A DNA stretch of 64,000 nt from assembly GCA_022577435.1 (NCBI GenBank), contig JAKOON010000087.1:795001-859000 (forward strand), read 5' to 3'. Numbering within the stretch: the first letter of the stretch is position 1; every line of letters begins with the position of its first letter. Source of the stretch: Embiotoca jacksoni. Taxonomy: Eukaryota > Chordata > Actinopteri > Embiotocidae. The notes below the pieces were generated by a model that searched no databases, was not told the origin of the DNA, and saw only the letters and a program-made list of their open reading frames with translations. The translations under genes were made by a program, and so were the position numbers. Shown piece after piece: positions 50,908 through 60,930 of this stretch.

Positions 50908-53162
50908 TTAGTTTTTGTTTTTGTTTTTTTTTTGTTTTTTTTTGGTCCTCATAAGTGCAGAAAAACATGGATACACTTTTATTTAATCACTTCTGAGGAC
51001 ATTTTTTTTATTTTTTTTATTTCACTTTATTAATCCCCGAGGGGAAATTTCTTGGCTACAGCAGGGGGGCTCTCAGGGGGGAGCTGCTGCAACAGGCTGC
51101 CACTAGCGCGGCGCCAGGTAACCTGACCTGAGGTGCATGTTTTTTGGATGTTTTTTGGATTACACTCTTAAACTTAAATCGAGTCTTCACACTTTGATTT
51201 TTGGCCTCAAAACACACACACACACGGTTTTATTTAATCACTTCTGAGGACATTTAAGTTAATTTAAACTTAAATCAAGTCTTCACCTTTTTAAGTTTGA
51301 TAATTACGTTGATTTTGTCCCCAAAAGAAGTCGAGTCCCCACGTTGACTGTAAACACGTTAATGTTCCCACTTCATGGGTAATACAAGTACACACACACA
51401 CACACACAGAGAGCATAATTACTTGACTGTCTGTCTTCTCCCAGATTTTGGCTGAAGGGCCCGAAGGCCGGCACCAAGGAAGTCACCCTGGACAACATGA
51501 TCGGTTACCCCGACAACATCCGCCTCGGCGACCGCGGGACGTTCTTGGTTGGCATAACAACGCCTCGCTTTCGGAAGCTCGTGCCTCCCTTCCTGGACGC
51601 GATCGCTCCGTACCCGGCGCTCAAACGCTTCCTGGCCAAGGTCGGTGTTTTTCCACCTCGCTCGTGTTCTTTTATTAAATATTTGATGGATCGGATCAGA
51701 TGGACGATTACTGGCCTTTTTTTTTTTTATGCTGCAGCTTAAACTAATACAAACTAACAAAAAGTACTTCGGATGGTTTCAGTTGAATAAATAAGCTTCA
51801 TAAAAGGCTCCGATCTACAGAACAAGTAGCTGGAGCTGCTGTTTCTTAGCAAACAGGTGAAAACACTGTAAATATCGAGGTGGAAATTTGAAATTAGTTC
51901 ATTATTTTCTGAACTATGAATGACTTTTTTGAACAAACGGCAACAAAAGAAAACGAGAACCAAAACATTTAAATATCCCGCAGAGGAGCAGTCCAGCTTT
52001 GTCCTTTTTTTTTTTTTTTTTCCCATGATGCATTTGCTCGCTGTTATTTATATGGAGTCGGTCAGTGGAGAAGAAGCTTTGTTCCCGACGGCTCTGAGAC
52101 CAGATGGTGTGAAATCTGACAGGACATGGGGCAGGACCCTCTTACACACACACACACACACTCTCTTTCACTTGAATGGTCTGCTTTGTCACACGCAGAA
52201 TTTCTTCAAGTGCAGGTCCAGAAATATTTTCATCTGTTTCTGATGTAAACAAACTCCAAACATGTGGAAGAAGTTTTCAGATCCTTCCCTGAAGTAAAAG
52301 TACAAATACCACACAGTAAAAATACTCCTCTGCAAGTAAAAGTCCTGCTTTCAAGTATTTTTATCCATTTTTATTTTTATTTGTTTTACTTTTGCATCAT
52401 AAAACACCTGAAATTTCTATTATACAGTAAATATTAGGGCTCCAACTAACAATTATTAATCCGGTGATGCTTTTGTTGATTTAATGATTAATGGTTTCAT
52501 CTATAAAGAGTAATGAAGGACCCCAAAGACGTCTGATTGCTTATTTTGTCAGCTAACAGTCCAAAACCTGAAGATAACAGATTTACTTCAGATACTTTCA
52601 GACAAAGAAAAGCAGAAAACTCTCATATTTAGGAAGCAGCCTGAACCTTCCTGTGTGGCGTTGTTCTTTAGTTAATAAATCTCAATTTAGCTGTAATCTT
52701 AAAGGAGCTTAAAATTGATCATTTTAATAATAATAAAAGAAGCGATCGATCTAATATTCAGACTGGTTCCAAGTACTTTCTGTACTTGAATTTTGCTTTT
52801 GGGAAAAATGAGTGTTCATTGGATTTTTGTTCGAAAATAAATGATTAAAATTTAAATTTAAGGCGTTTTTTTTCTTCCCGTGAATAACTTAAAGATACGC
52901 TGACGAGCTGATATTTAGGTTATACGTGTACGTAAGTCACCTGACGTCTTTGTGCTTGCAGGTGGTTCCTCTCAGCTGGTACAACGTCATGCTGCCGCGC
53001 TACGCTCTCGTCCTGGAGCTCGGGCCGGACGGCCAGATCGTGGGAACGCTTCACGACCCGGACGGCCGCCTGACGTGGGCCATCAGCGACGTCTTCCAGC
53101 ACCGAGGGAGGACGTACCTGGGCAGCACCGACCTGCCGTTCCTGCCCGTCCTGGAGAGCTGA
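46608..53162 (+). CDS. APMAP-like (strictosidine synthase-like) membrane protein, 9 exons
   Basis: Coding segments are 46608-46609 (AT of the ATG), 48477-48566, 48785-48906, 49023-49124, 49245-49397, 49500-49615, 50563-50723, 51445-51640 and 52962-53162. All splice phases agree and give 380 aa. Residues about 6-21 (LLVALLAATVGVYLL) form a signal anchor followed by SPIDP, as in APMAP (adipocyte plasma membrane-associated protein). The rest is the six-bladed propeller of the strictosidine synthase-like family: VCGRPHGVRL, VADSYLGL, YFTDSSSRWGRR, MPNGIVLSPDEDF, AETSIGRILR, GYPDNIR, HDPDGR and YLGS. Expected topology is type II, with a 5-residue cytosolic tail. Cys105 and Cys115 are the only cysteines and could form a disulfide. 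Human APMAP (416 aa) is an aryl-esterase-like adipocyte surface protein. Divergence here suggests a paralogue rather than the one-to-one orthologue, so no symbol is given and the substrate is unknown. The first-exon assignment is inferential. Confidence 0.85.
47116..47335 (+). repeat. Tandem pair of a tatggagtca-type dispersed repeat
   Basis: tatggagtcagattagtgtc...atcaatgaacgcacac at 47,128 is followed by tatggagtgaaatcagtgtc...atcaatgaatg at 47,278. A third copy is at 50,140-50,190. Two lie in intron 1 and one in intron 6 of the APMAP-like gene. Confidence 0.5.
48477..48566 (+). CDS. APMAP-like exon 2 (signal anchor)
   Basis: The exon starts after gctcag with the last base of the initiator Met and encodes LGRRSLLVALL through LLPSPIDPKPH. 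The arginine pair before a 15-residue hydrophobic stretch fits a type II signal anchor. The donor is gt|gtaagt, phase 2. Confidence 0.85.
48785..48906 (+). CDS. APMAP-like exon 3
   Basis: The exon encodes VLKGPPPALEGPLAVNTRLQ through GPESFTADEDG and ends in phase 1 at g|gtgagt. The GPES motif is the start of the first propeller blade in APMAP and in plant strictosidine synthase-like proteins. Acceptor: tcctcag. Confidence 0.9.
49023..49124 (+). CDS. APMAP-like exon 4
   Basis: The exon encodes NVYTGTVDGKLWRIGPDDSL and ends at PEC, phase 1. The acceptor tttcag follows a (TG)n tract with only three T residues between. The donor gttcgt is weak for +5. Confidence 0.88.
49245..49397 (+). CDS. APMAP-like exon 5
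   Basis: The exon encodes GSSTDYEPVCGRPHGVRLDR through KTLLLANSEG. VCGRPHGVR and VADSYLGL are diagnostic APMAP/SSL motifs. The acceptor is gcag directly after 30 nt of (TG)n with no pyrimidine tract. Donor: g|gtaaca. Confidence 0.93.
49500..49615 (+). CDS. APMAP-like exon 6
   Basis: The exon encodes ADGVPFAFLNGLEISSRTGI followed by IYFTDSSSRWGRRHVKLE and ends in phase 0 (gag|gtgaaa). FTDSSS-W-RR is invariant in APMAP relatives. Acceptor: cccgtcag. Confidence 0.93.
50563..50723 (+). CDS. APMAP-like exon 7
   Basis: The exon encodes VIELNSLGRLLSYDPRTGSV through MPNGIVLSPDEDF and AETSIGRILR. The donor ag|gtacac runs straight into a 60-nt (CA)n tract at 50,726. Acceptor: gtttcag. Confidence 0.93.
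50726..50785 (+). repeat. (CA)30 tract at an APMAP-like donor site
   Basis: Begins 2 nt after the exon 7/intron 7 junction. A (TA)n tract follows at about 50,873-50,903. Confidence 0.97.
51019..51125 (+). repeat. Dispersed fish repeat (tttattaatcccgaggggaaa type)
   Basis: The sequence ctttattaatccccgagggg-aaatttcttggctacagcagg followed by a GC-rich segment ending ggcgccaggt is a familiar abundant teleost repeat tail. A second copy is at about 62,870-62,925 and a shorter inverted one near 47,566-47,590. It lies in intron 7 of the APMAP-like gene. Confidence 0.55.
51445..51640 (+). CDS. APMAP-like exon 8
   Basis: The exon encodes FWLKGPKAGTKEVTLDNMIG, YPDNIRLGD and PPFLDAIAPYPALKRFLAK, phase 0 at gtcggt. 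The WLKG..GT.E....N..G.PDNIR pattern is the hallmark of strictosidine synthase-like propellers. Acceptor: ctcccag. Confidence 0.93.
52270..52790 (+). repeat. Compound fish repeat (aagtaaaagtac unit plus aactaacaattatt unit)
   Basis: The first half (cctgaagtaaaagtac, aaaaatactcctctgcaagt, aaaagtcctgctttcaag) and second half (gggctccaactaacaattat, acagtccaaaacctgaagat) match two very common teleost interspersed repeats, probably hAT-derived. They lie end to end in APMAP-like intron 8. Confidence 0.6.
52962..53162 (+). CDS. APMAP-like terminal exon
   Basis: The exon encodes VVPLSWYNVMLPRYALVLEL through HDPDGRLTWAISDVFQHRGR and YLGSTDLPFLPVLES, with TGA at 53160-53162. The last blade (YLGS....FL) closes the propeller as in APMAP. 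Acceptor: gcttgcag. Confidence 0.94.
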   Translation: MVPLSWYNVMLPRYALVLELGPDGQIVGTLHDPDGRLTWAISDVFQHRGRTYLGSTDLPFLPVLES

Positions 53163-54732
53163 TGGAGGAGGCTCACTCGTCTTTTTTTTTTTTTTATTTC
53201 TGGAGTGTTTTTTCAAACCCGAAGTGACACACGGATGTTCAACGTTTTTGGGTTTCAGTTGGGTCGATGGCTCCTCCTGGAAACCGCCGAGTGTTAGCGG
53301 CCTCTGTTTGATAAACTTCCTGTGGGAACAGAGAAATCTTCTCCATCTGCCCCTTAGTAGTAATTAATGGTGATTTTTTTTTTTTTTTTAATTTTTTAAA
53401 TTTATTTCTTTAACACAAAAGACATGAAGAGTCCTGAAAAAGTCAAGAAGAAACTAGATTTTATCCCTGAAATACGGCGTCGTTTAATCATAGAAATAAA
53501 GATGATTCAGACCTTTTTAAGACTTTTATACGAGACTCCAGAACAACGAAGTCTCTTTTTATCAGAAGGAAAGCGCCGAGCTCGGATTAAGAAACTTCGG
53601 GTGAAGGAGTCTGCTGACGAGCAGCAGGAGAACAAACTGAACCTGCTGTCTTCCCAACCGGCCCTGACGGTCTCATAAAAGGATAGTTTACATTTTGTTA
53701 AGCGAGGTTAGATTGAGGTACTGATCCGTAGTTGATGTATTTACCTGCAGTAGATGGAGGTTTGGATGGAGGAGGAGAAGCATGCAGCTGTAGCGGAAAC
53801 GTAGCTATGAACTGCTCTGGACTGAGTCGGTAAAAAAAAGTTAAAAAAACAAACACCTAAAAAATAAAAAAAATTCAACGTCAGTGAAAGTGTACGCTAC
53901 ATTTTGAATATTTTCATGGCTTTACTTTGCTGTAAAATGGCCCTTTTCTGACTAAGATTGTCATATTATTTGTGTTTTAGCCTGCTAAAACACCGCAGCG
54001 ATAAAAACAAAGCAACTTATCGATCAGCAACTCCCGTGTGCAACGAGGTTAAATTCCTGATTTTGTCAATGGAGTCTGGCGGCTTTGAAGAAAACGTTAT
54101 AATGTCGGAAAACTCTGTCTGATAGCAAAGTAAAGCAGTGAAAATATTCTAAATATGCTTAAAATGATGCAGATTTTTTTATTTAAATTTTTTTAAGCCT
54201 ACTGACAAAATCTCACATTAACACTGGAGATTTAAATTTAGATTTTCTGACAACTGGGAATGTAAAGTTCAATGCAAAGTTAGACTTGTAAATAAATATG
54301 TTTCATTATGCTTACTGGATATTACTCTGACCTCTGAAAATTGTTAGTTTTTTTAATCACTATTTTCTAACATTTAACGGACCAAAAATATTATTAAATA
54401 ACCGAGAAAACGATTATTGGTTTCAGCTCTTGTTGCAAAAGCATTTCCAGTTTTTGTTTGTTTTTTTAAGAGCCGACGCCTCGTGGATTCCTTCTGGTGA
54501 GTAAATCTGACAACAGGTAAGTAAAAAAATAAATAAAAAGACTGTTTATTTAACCACAACAAGCTTTTTCCCGACAGGTACGATCTTAGATGAAGGATTT
54601 GTGATTTAAAGGACTTCTGATTTTTTTGTTGTTGAATCTGCCAAAAAAAAAATCCAACACAAATAAATCTTAAAATTTTATTTCTAAGTACAAAATCAGA
54701 GGTGAAGTCGGCTCTGTGATCTCAAGAATCTC
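53163..54732 (+). other. APMAP-like 3'UTR and convergent intergenic gap
   Basis: An AATAAA hexamer at 53,495-53,500, 333 nt after the stop, is the first plausible polyadenylation signal. A diverged fragment of the AACTAA/CGATTA fish repeat lies around 54,300-54,440. No further gene is supported in this stretch. Confidence 0.45.
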
Positions 54733-57068
54733 TTTATTTGGACAAAAAACACACAAGCCAAAAATACATCATCATCAAAAAACTATTCTGAAAAATAAAA
54801 GCGTGCCAAAACAACAGTAGAGTTCTGACCGATCGGAAAGTGCATCAGTGAGTTGAAACAAAAGTGATTTTTGTTTTTTTCTACGAGGAAAAGTAATCAC
54901 ACGGTGTGGTTTATTCAGTCTGGTGGTCTCAGTGGGATTTTCTCATCGCCGCGTTTTGTTTTAATTCAGTCCAGTTGTGACTCCGAACGGGTCGAAACAC
55001 GGAGGAAGAAAGAGCTGCGTGAACGAATCGTTACCCGAGAAGAAGAAAAAGAAGAAGAACGGTAGCTGTAGTTGATTCACAGGAGACAGTTTGTCTGCTC
55101 ACATCTAAATAAACACACAACGAAATGTCGAGCGGACGAAACTCGAAAGAGAAACTTCGCGTACTGCATTTAAAACTCAAAAATCTCCAAATAACCTGCA
55201 GGGATTTAAATCTGTTCACACAAATCTGAATATCGGTAAACAGTGTTTAAGTGATATTTATCTCATCTTCTTGGCAAGAAAATAAATCGTGTTAATTTCT
55301 CAAAAAAATGTTGTAGTATTCCTTTAATGTAAAATATATCAATAATCAGCCTTTAAATGTCTAAAACTTCACCAGAATGAAGATTTATGTTTCAACTGTG
55401 ACGGAAATATCAAACTACGGCCACAAAAGGAAATTATTGTTGTTCATTTTTTTTGTTTAAACGTAGTTTTATGGCATAAATGTGATCCAAAGTTAAAACT
55501 TCAGTTCCCTTAAAGTTGATCGAAAATAATTATCAGGTTTATTGCGGTGCTTACTAATCAAATTAGATATTTGATTTTTGGCTTTTAAAATTGTCACATC
55601 GAACCCATAATCAGAACCAGAATTGAGAAACGATGTCAAACTGAGCTGATCTGAACGCCGATGATGGAAAGAGGACTTTGTTTGGCGCCCGTCTTTGTAA
55701 AACGTCTTGCTTCCTGTTTCCCATCAGGCCGTTCTCCGTCTGCGTCGGAGTTCAGATTCGGCTCGGTGAAAACGCTACAGACGCGACGTTATCGTCGCCA
55801 TCTCGGACCGAAGGTGTCATCACATTACCGGACTGCACAGTTTAGTACGTCATCAGCTTTAGAGCAGAGACATCTGGACATCGATCAGCTGTTCGGTCTT
55901 TAAAATGTGTGAACGTGGAGAAAGAAATGTGTTTCCCAGAGTCAAAGAAAATATTCACATTTAAGACGCATGAATCTGAGAATTTTACTACCTATTTCAT
56001 AAAAAATAAAAAAAAAGGTTAATCGACTATGAAATGGTTGGTGTTTTAATTAATGATCAACTAATCGATTAATCGCTGTAGTGACATCACGACCTTTACT
56101 GTCAGACGAAAGATATTTTTCTGCTGTATTCGATTGGTCCTCACCAATCACCACGCAAGCTGTTAAAATTACAGACAAATGGAAATTAGATGCTTATAAT
56201 AATGTATTTTTTCACAATTAATTTGGTTCATTGTTTGCTAATCATCCATTTAGGTGTCCACATTTACCTGATTAGTTAATGAATTGCATATTTTTGATAA
56301 ATAATTGAGATTTGTTTTGTAAAACTGCCAATTAATTGCTCACAATTTCCTCCAAAACCGAATTTACTAGTTTATTTTCATTTTTTGGAGTGTTTAAAAA
56401 GTATTTGAACTTGTGATTATTTGATTGATTGAACAAATAGTTGACGGCTGGATGGTTGGCAGTTTGTTGTCGGTCACGCGTTGGGATGCCGTGACGCTTT
56501 GTTTTCGGTTTACAGCTCGTATTCAACCGCGTCCCGCTGCAAACGACAAAATGTCCAGCTTTCGCCGTATAATTGAGAACACCAAAATGAAGCGGCCGCC
56601 AGATATTCAGACGAGCAGATGAACGTGTTCGACCGGACGTTCAGTTCAAAATGATGCTCAGAAGAAACAAAAAAAACAAAACGAAAAACAAAAACAGGGT
56701 TTGAATTAATGGCTTTCTCGTGTAAATCGCTCTCGAATAATCCGGCTTCCTTTCACACCAGTTTTAAACGCGAGTCTTGCACCCGGAGAGGCCTCCCGTC
56801 TCCATGGCAACCCACCTATTCTTTCACATTAAATTTTTTACTCCTCCCCCCCCCCCCCCCCCCCCCCCCCCCAAAAAAAATATGACGCCACCCCCGGATC
56901 CCTTCTCCATCCGTCCACAAAAAGAGAGCCCGACTCCGGAGGCTCGACAACAAGGCAACAACAGCAGCAGAGGCTGAATACAAAAACACAAACACAGCCC
57001 TTCTTCCTCCCTTACATCCCTCCCTCCGTCCGTCCGTCCGTCCTCGAGTCTTCCTCCGTCTGCTCCTC
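54733..57068 (-). other. gns 3'UTR ending at a probable polyadenylation signal
   Basis: On the minus strand an AATAAA (plus-strand TTTATT, 54,733-54,738) sits in ccaaataaagagattcttg, a typical end-of-transcript context. That would give a 3'UTR of about 2.3 kb, in keeping with the long 3'UTR of mammalian GNS. It contains a 27-nt C run on the plus strand (poly-G in the mRNA) at 56,846-56,872 and a repeat fragment around 56,020-56,085. Other AATAAA hexamers exist nearby. Confidence 0.5.
56846..56872 (+). repeat. 27-nt poly-C run
   Basis: Uninterrupted C27 followed by A8. On the gns sense strand this is poly-G within the presumed 3'UTR. Confidence 0.97.
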
Positions 57069-57144
57069 CTACTTCAGCGTCTGTCTGAGTCTGCTGAGCC
57101 GCCAGCTGTGGCTGCTGAACATCTGTCGAGGGTCAAATCGATAC
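57069..57144 (-). CDS. gns: gns exon 14 (C-terminus and stop)
   Basis: The exon completes Arg515 and encodes YRFDPRQMFSSHSWRLSRLR then QTLK and TAG (57069-57071). YRFDPR.MFS matches the GNS tail, while the last dozen residues have diverged. Acceptor caccag. Confidence 0.93.
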
Positions 57145-58987
57145 CTGGTGGGACAAACACAGTAAATAAAAGCCTGCGTGTTAAGAGACCGAGCGGGAAG
57201 GTCAGGTGAAACTTTCACTACAGTGAAGGAATGTACCTTTTTCATTTCAACTTTGTCAGGTAACTCGTGTCTTGTTGCTGAAGAATTTATTGTTAGTACT
57301 ATCTATAATTTCCAGTGGCGAACAGACCTGGGATCGTACGTGCCGGGCGTCCGACACGACTGTCCGGAGCAGGACTGCAGCATCATGAGCCGATGGTTCA
57401 TCTTCTCCAGGACTTCCTGGTCGATGGTTTTTGCGATGTTGCTCAGCTGGTACGGGTCCGCTGTCACGTTGTACACTTCCACAAACACCTGCGGGACAAA
57501 CATAAACTAAAAGTCAAAAAGCGTTTACCGCAATGTCGTTCCTCATTCTACCGCCAGATGGCGCCAAAGAAAGCGGCACAGAGAGGCGACTTCACCTCGT
57601 TGTCGTCGAACTCGCAGTACTGCAGGTTGGCAGAGGGGGCGACGGTGCGCACGCAGGCGTACGTGTTGTTGTACGAGTCCTCGCACACACAGTCCGGGAA
57701 ACACTCCTGAAGAAGAAACGTTTTTTCAGCTGCACAGACGTTGTTTCATCAGAGATAATTTTTTTAATGAATCCCTCCAGGCGTACCGACACTCCCGGTC
57801 CCAGCAGGGGGCAGGCCGGGTCGGACACGTTGCTCCCCTCGCCTTCGTACTCCACCAGGATGTCGGTCCTCCAGCTGCTGCTGTTCATCTTCCCCTCCTG
57901 GTAACACGCACACACACACACACACACACACATACATACATACGTACATTATTTTTAGAACGACCACCCACAGACAACAATAATTTCCATATTGAACTTT
58001 ATGTTCCTCTGATTTAATCTCTGATTTAATTCTTTATAATAATCTTACCTAACATTTTGTAAAACATCTTAACTTTTGATGGACTACCAACAACTTTAAT
58101 ATCTTTGTAAACTCAGGTGAATACATATTTAATAACGTGGAAAGGCATCTTTATTATTTTAACGAGAACTAAAATACACAAATTTGTAATAAAACAAAAG
58201 AATGATTTAAAAAAAAAAAAAAAAAAATCTGGAAGATTAATTACAGGGTTCCCACTGGTCATGAAGATTCTGGAATATCATGGAATTATAAAATCTGTGA
58301 ATTTGACTTTGAGTAGGAACCCTGTAATTAAAACAATCTCCAAAAGGTCATTTTTCTTTGATAATCTGTAGAAATAAAACAAACAAGATCCCTTAACAAT
58401 GAGTAGTATAAATATCACAACATGACCTATTGTGTCTCAAAACAACAAATCTGTTGGAACAACTATTTAAATGAAATTACATGTGCAAAGTTTTTTATGT
58501 TTTTTGGGATTAAAAGGTGAAGTAAGAGTGAAAAATATAGTGAAGAAATAAATGCATTAATGTTAAAGAATTAGAGTTAAAAAAAAAAAAGAAGCACATC
58601 TCTTTGTGTCCGGAGGAAACGCGTGGTCTTGGTGATCTCACCATGACGGGCAGGAAGGACATGCCGTCCATTTGGGTCTTGTTGACGTTGTAGCCGGCGA
58701 TGTCAAGGATGGTCGGGCCGAGGTCGACGTTCGCCACCAGCATCTGGAGGCCGAACGCGTTCAGTTTAACACACGCTGACACGCAGCTGAGCCACCATGA
58801 CAACACAGTGTTTAAAAAAAACAAGACAAAACAAACCTAAAAAAAAAACTTTAAAAAAACTTGTAGTGTTAATCAGATTTCAATTCTGATGGTCGGTTAT
58901 GAAAAAAATAAGATAAGAAATGGTCAGTTTCAGAAGGACATTATCTCAGCTGTAATTAAAGATACAGTTTAAGCTCACAGAGTAGGG

Positions 58988-59039
<52 letters not shown>

Positions 59040-60895
59040 CTGGCTGGTCTGGTTGGGTTTGATGTTTGGTCCTCGGACCATGAGAGGAACTTTGATGTCA
59101 AACTCGTAGAGCTGCCGTTTGTCCAGCGGGAGCGAGAACTGACCTGAAGGAGACGGAGACGCGTATTTTCATCGAGGCTTCACAATCCTTTACATCTCTT
59201 ATTTTAAGTCTAAAAAAAAAACATTTTTTTTATTCAACATAAAAAAATCCTTAAAAAAAAAAATCCTAAAAAAAAAATGTTTTTTTTAGGATGTTGAATA
59301 TATTACTCACCTGTGTGATAGCCGTTATCCGACGTGAAGAAGATGTAGGTGTTGTCCAGTTCACCTGAGACCTCCAACCTCTTGACTATTTTCTCCACCA
59401 GGTCGTCCACCGACAGTAAAGTCTGCCACCTGCAGGCCGGGAGGAACAACGGCGGCATTTTTTTACAGAGGAGAAGGTGAATTAATATGCGAGAAATGTG
59501 TTCACTAACGGATGATGACGACAAGTTGTTTCAGTGAAGAGGAGGAAGATGAGGAGGAGACGTGACCGACCGTTTCCTGAAGGCATCGTCCAGGAACTGA
59601 ACGGAGGAGTTGGTCATGGGAGTTTTAGCCTGTCGGATCAACCAGTGTTTGTCCTGAAGAGAGAAATCAGTCATTTGACTTTCTGTGTCTTTGACATGTT
59701 TTCGTAACAGTGATTTATTTTTTTTTTTTTGTTCAAGAAATTTCAGAGAGGACGTTTTAAAAAGCTCCACCTTGCCGTGGACGTTGAAGTTGGGGTCCCT
59801 GGGAGCCTTGGTGCCGTTGAAGCGCTGCTGGTACTGAGGAGCTACGGTCCAGGGGGAGTGGGGGGCCGGCGTGGACACCATCATGAAGAACGGCTGGTAG
59901 TTGGATTTATACTGCAGGAAGTCCAGAGACATGTTGGCCTGAAAAAAAAGAAAGAAAAAGAGTCAGAATGAATGATGGTTATATGAAGAACTGTTGTCAT
60001 AATTAATTATTACTTAATGTAATGTGATTTATCAAGAAAGGAAGGATGTCAACAACACATATTGAAGACCGTATAGAAAGAAAACCGAAGCTGATGTGCA
60101 GTAATATTAAATGTTCTGATCCGATGTCTCACCAGGACGTCCGTCAGGTAGTCTTTGCTGTACTCTGCTCCGTGTTTCTTAGCCTTCCCGTTCACAGACA
60201 GAGTGTAGTTGTAATATTTAGAGTTCTTCTCCTGGAAAACACAAACAGCACATTTTTATTAATGCAAAAAAATCTCCTTCAGGGAGGTTTGAAGATGTGT
60301 GAAAGTACACTGCCGTGAATAATAGTTTGAGTCTGATGTGGTTTTTCCTTAAAGTAAAAGACAAAAAAAAAAACTCTTGCTCAGTGAAAAATCCAAAATC
60401 TACGAAGATGCAAATACTTGTCATTTTAAAAGTTTTAGTTCTGGATACGAGATATTTTCTTTGTTACTGAAAAATCAGTTTGAGCACTGCAGGCTTCAAG
60501 TTTCCACTTCAGGATCAGGATCAAGATCAGGATTTTGTCTGGTGTCAAACAGACTCAGACAAGAAGTAAGTGGAGGGTGTGTGAAACTTTTCTGGGTATT
60601 TTTCTTACAAAAGCTTTCATTTCTGTCTCCTGCTGTATTAATAGTAGTTTTAAGTTTCTAGTCTTTGACTAAATTAGATTAAAAAAAATTCTGTCATTGG
60701 TCCAAGTCCTGCCTGAAAAAGCAAGTAACGAATTACAAAAAGTCCACAGACTGGTGGAATTAGTGTAAAAAAATAAATAATAGAAAGTAAAAATAAAAAC
60801 ACATTCAGAGCGTTTATAAACTCACAGTTGTGACAGGAACACAATTTGTCTTCTAAATATAGATTTTCCCTACGGAGAAGAACCCGCCTGCACCT

Positions 60896-60930
<35 letters not shown>

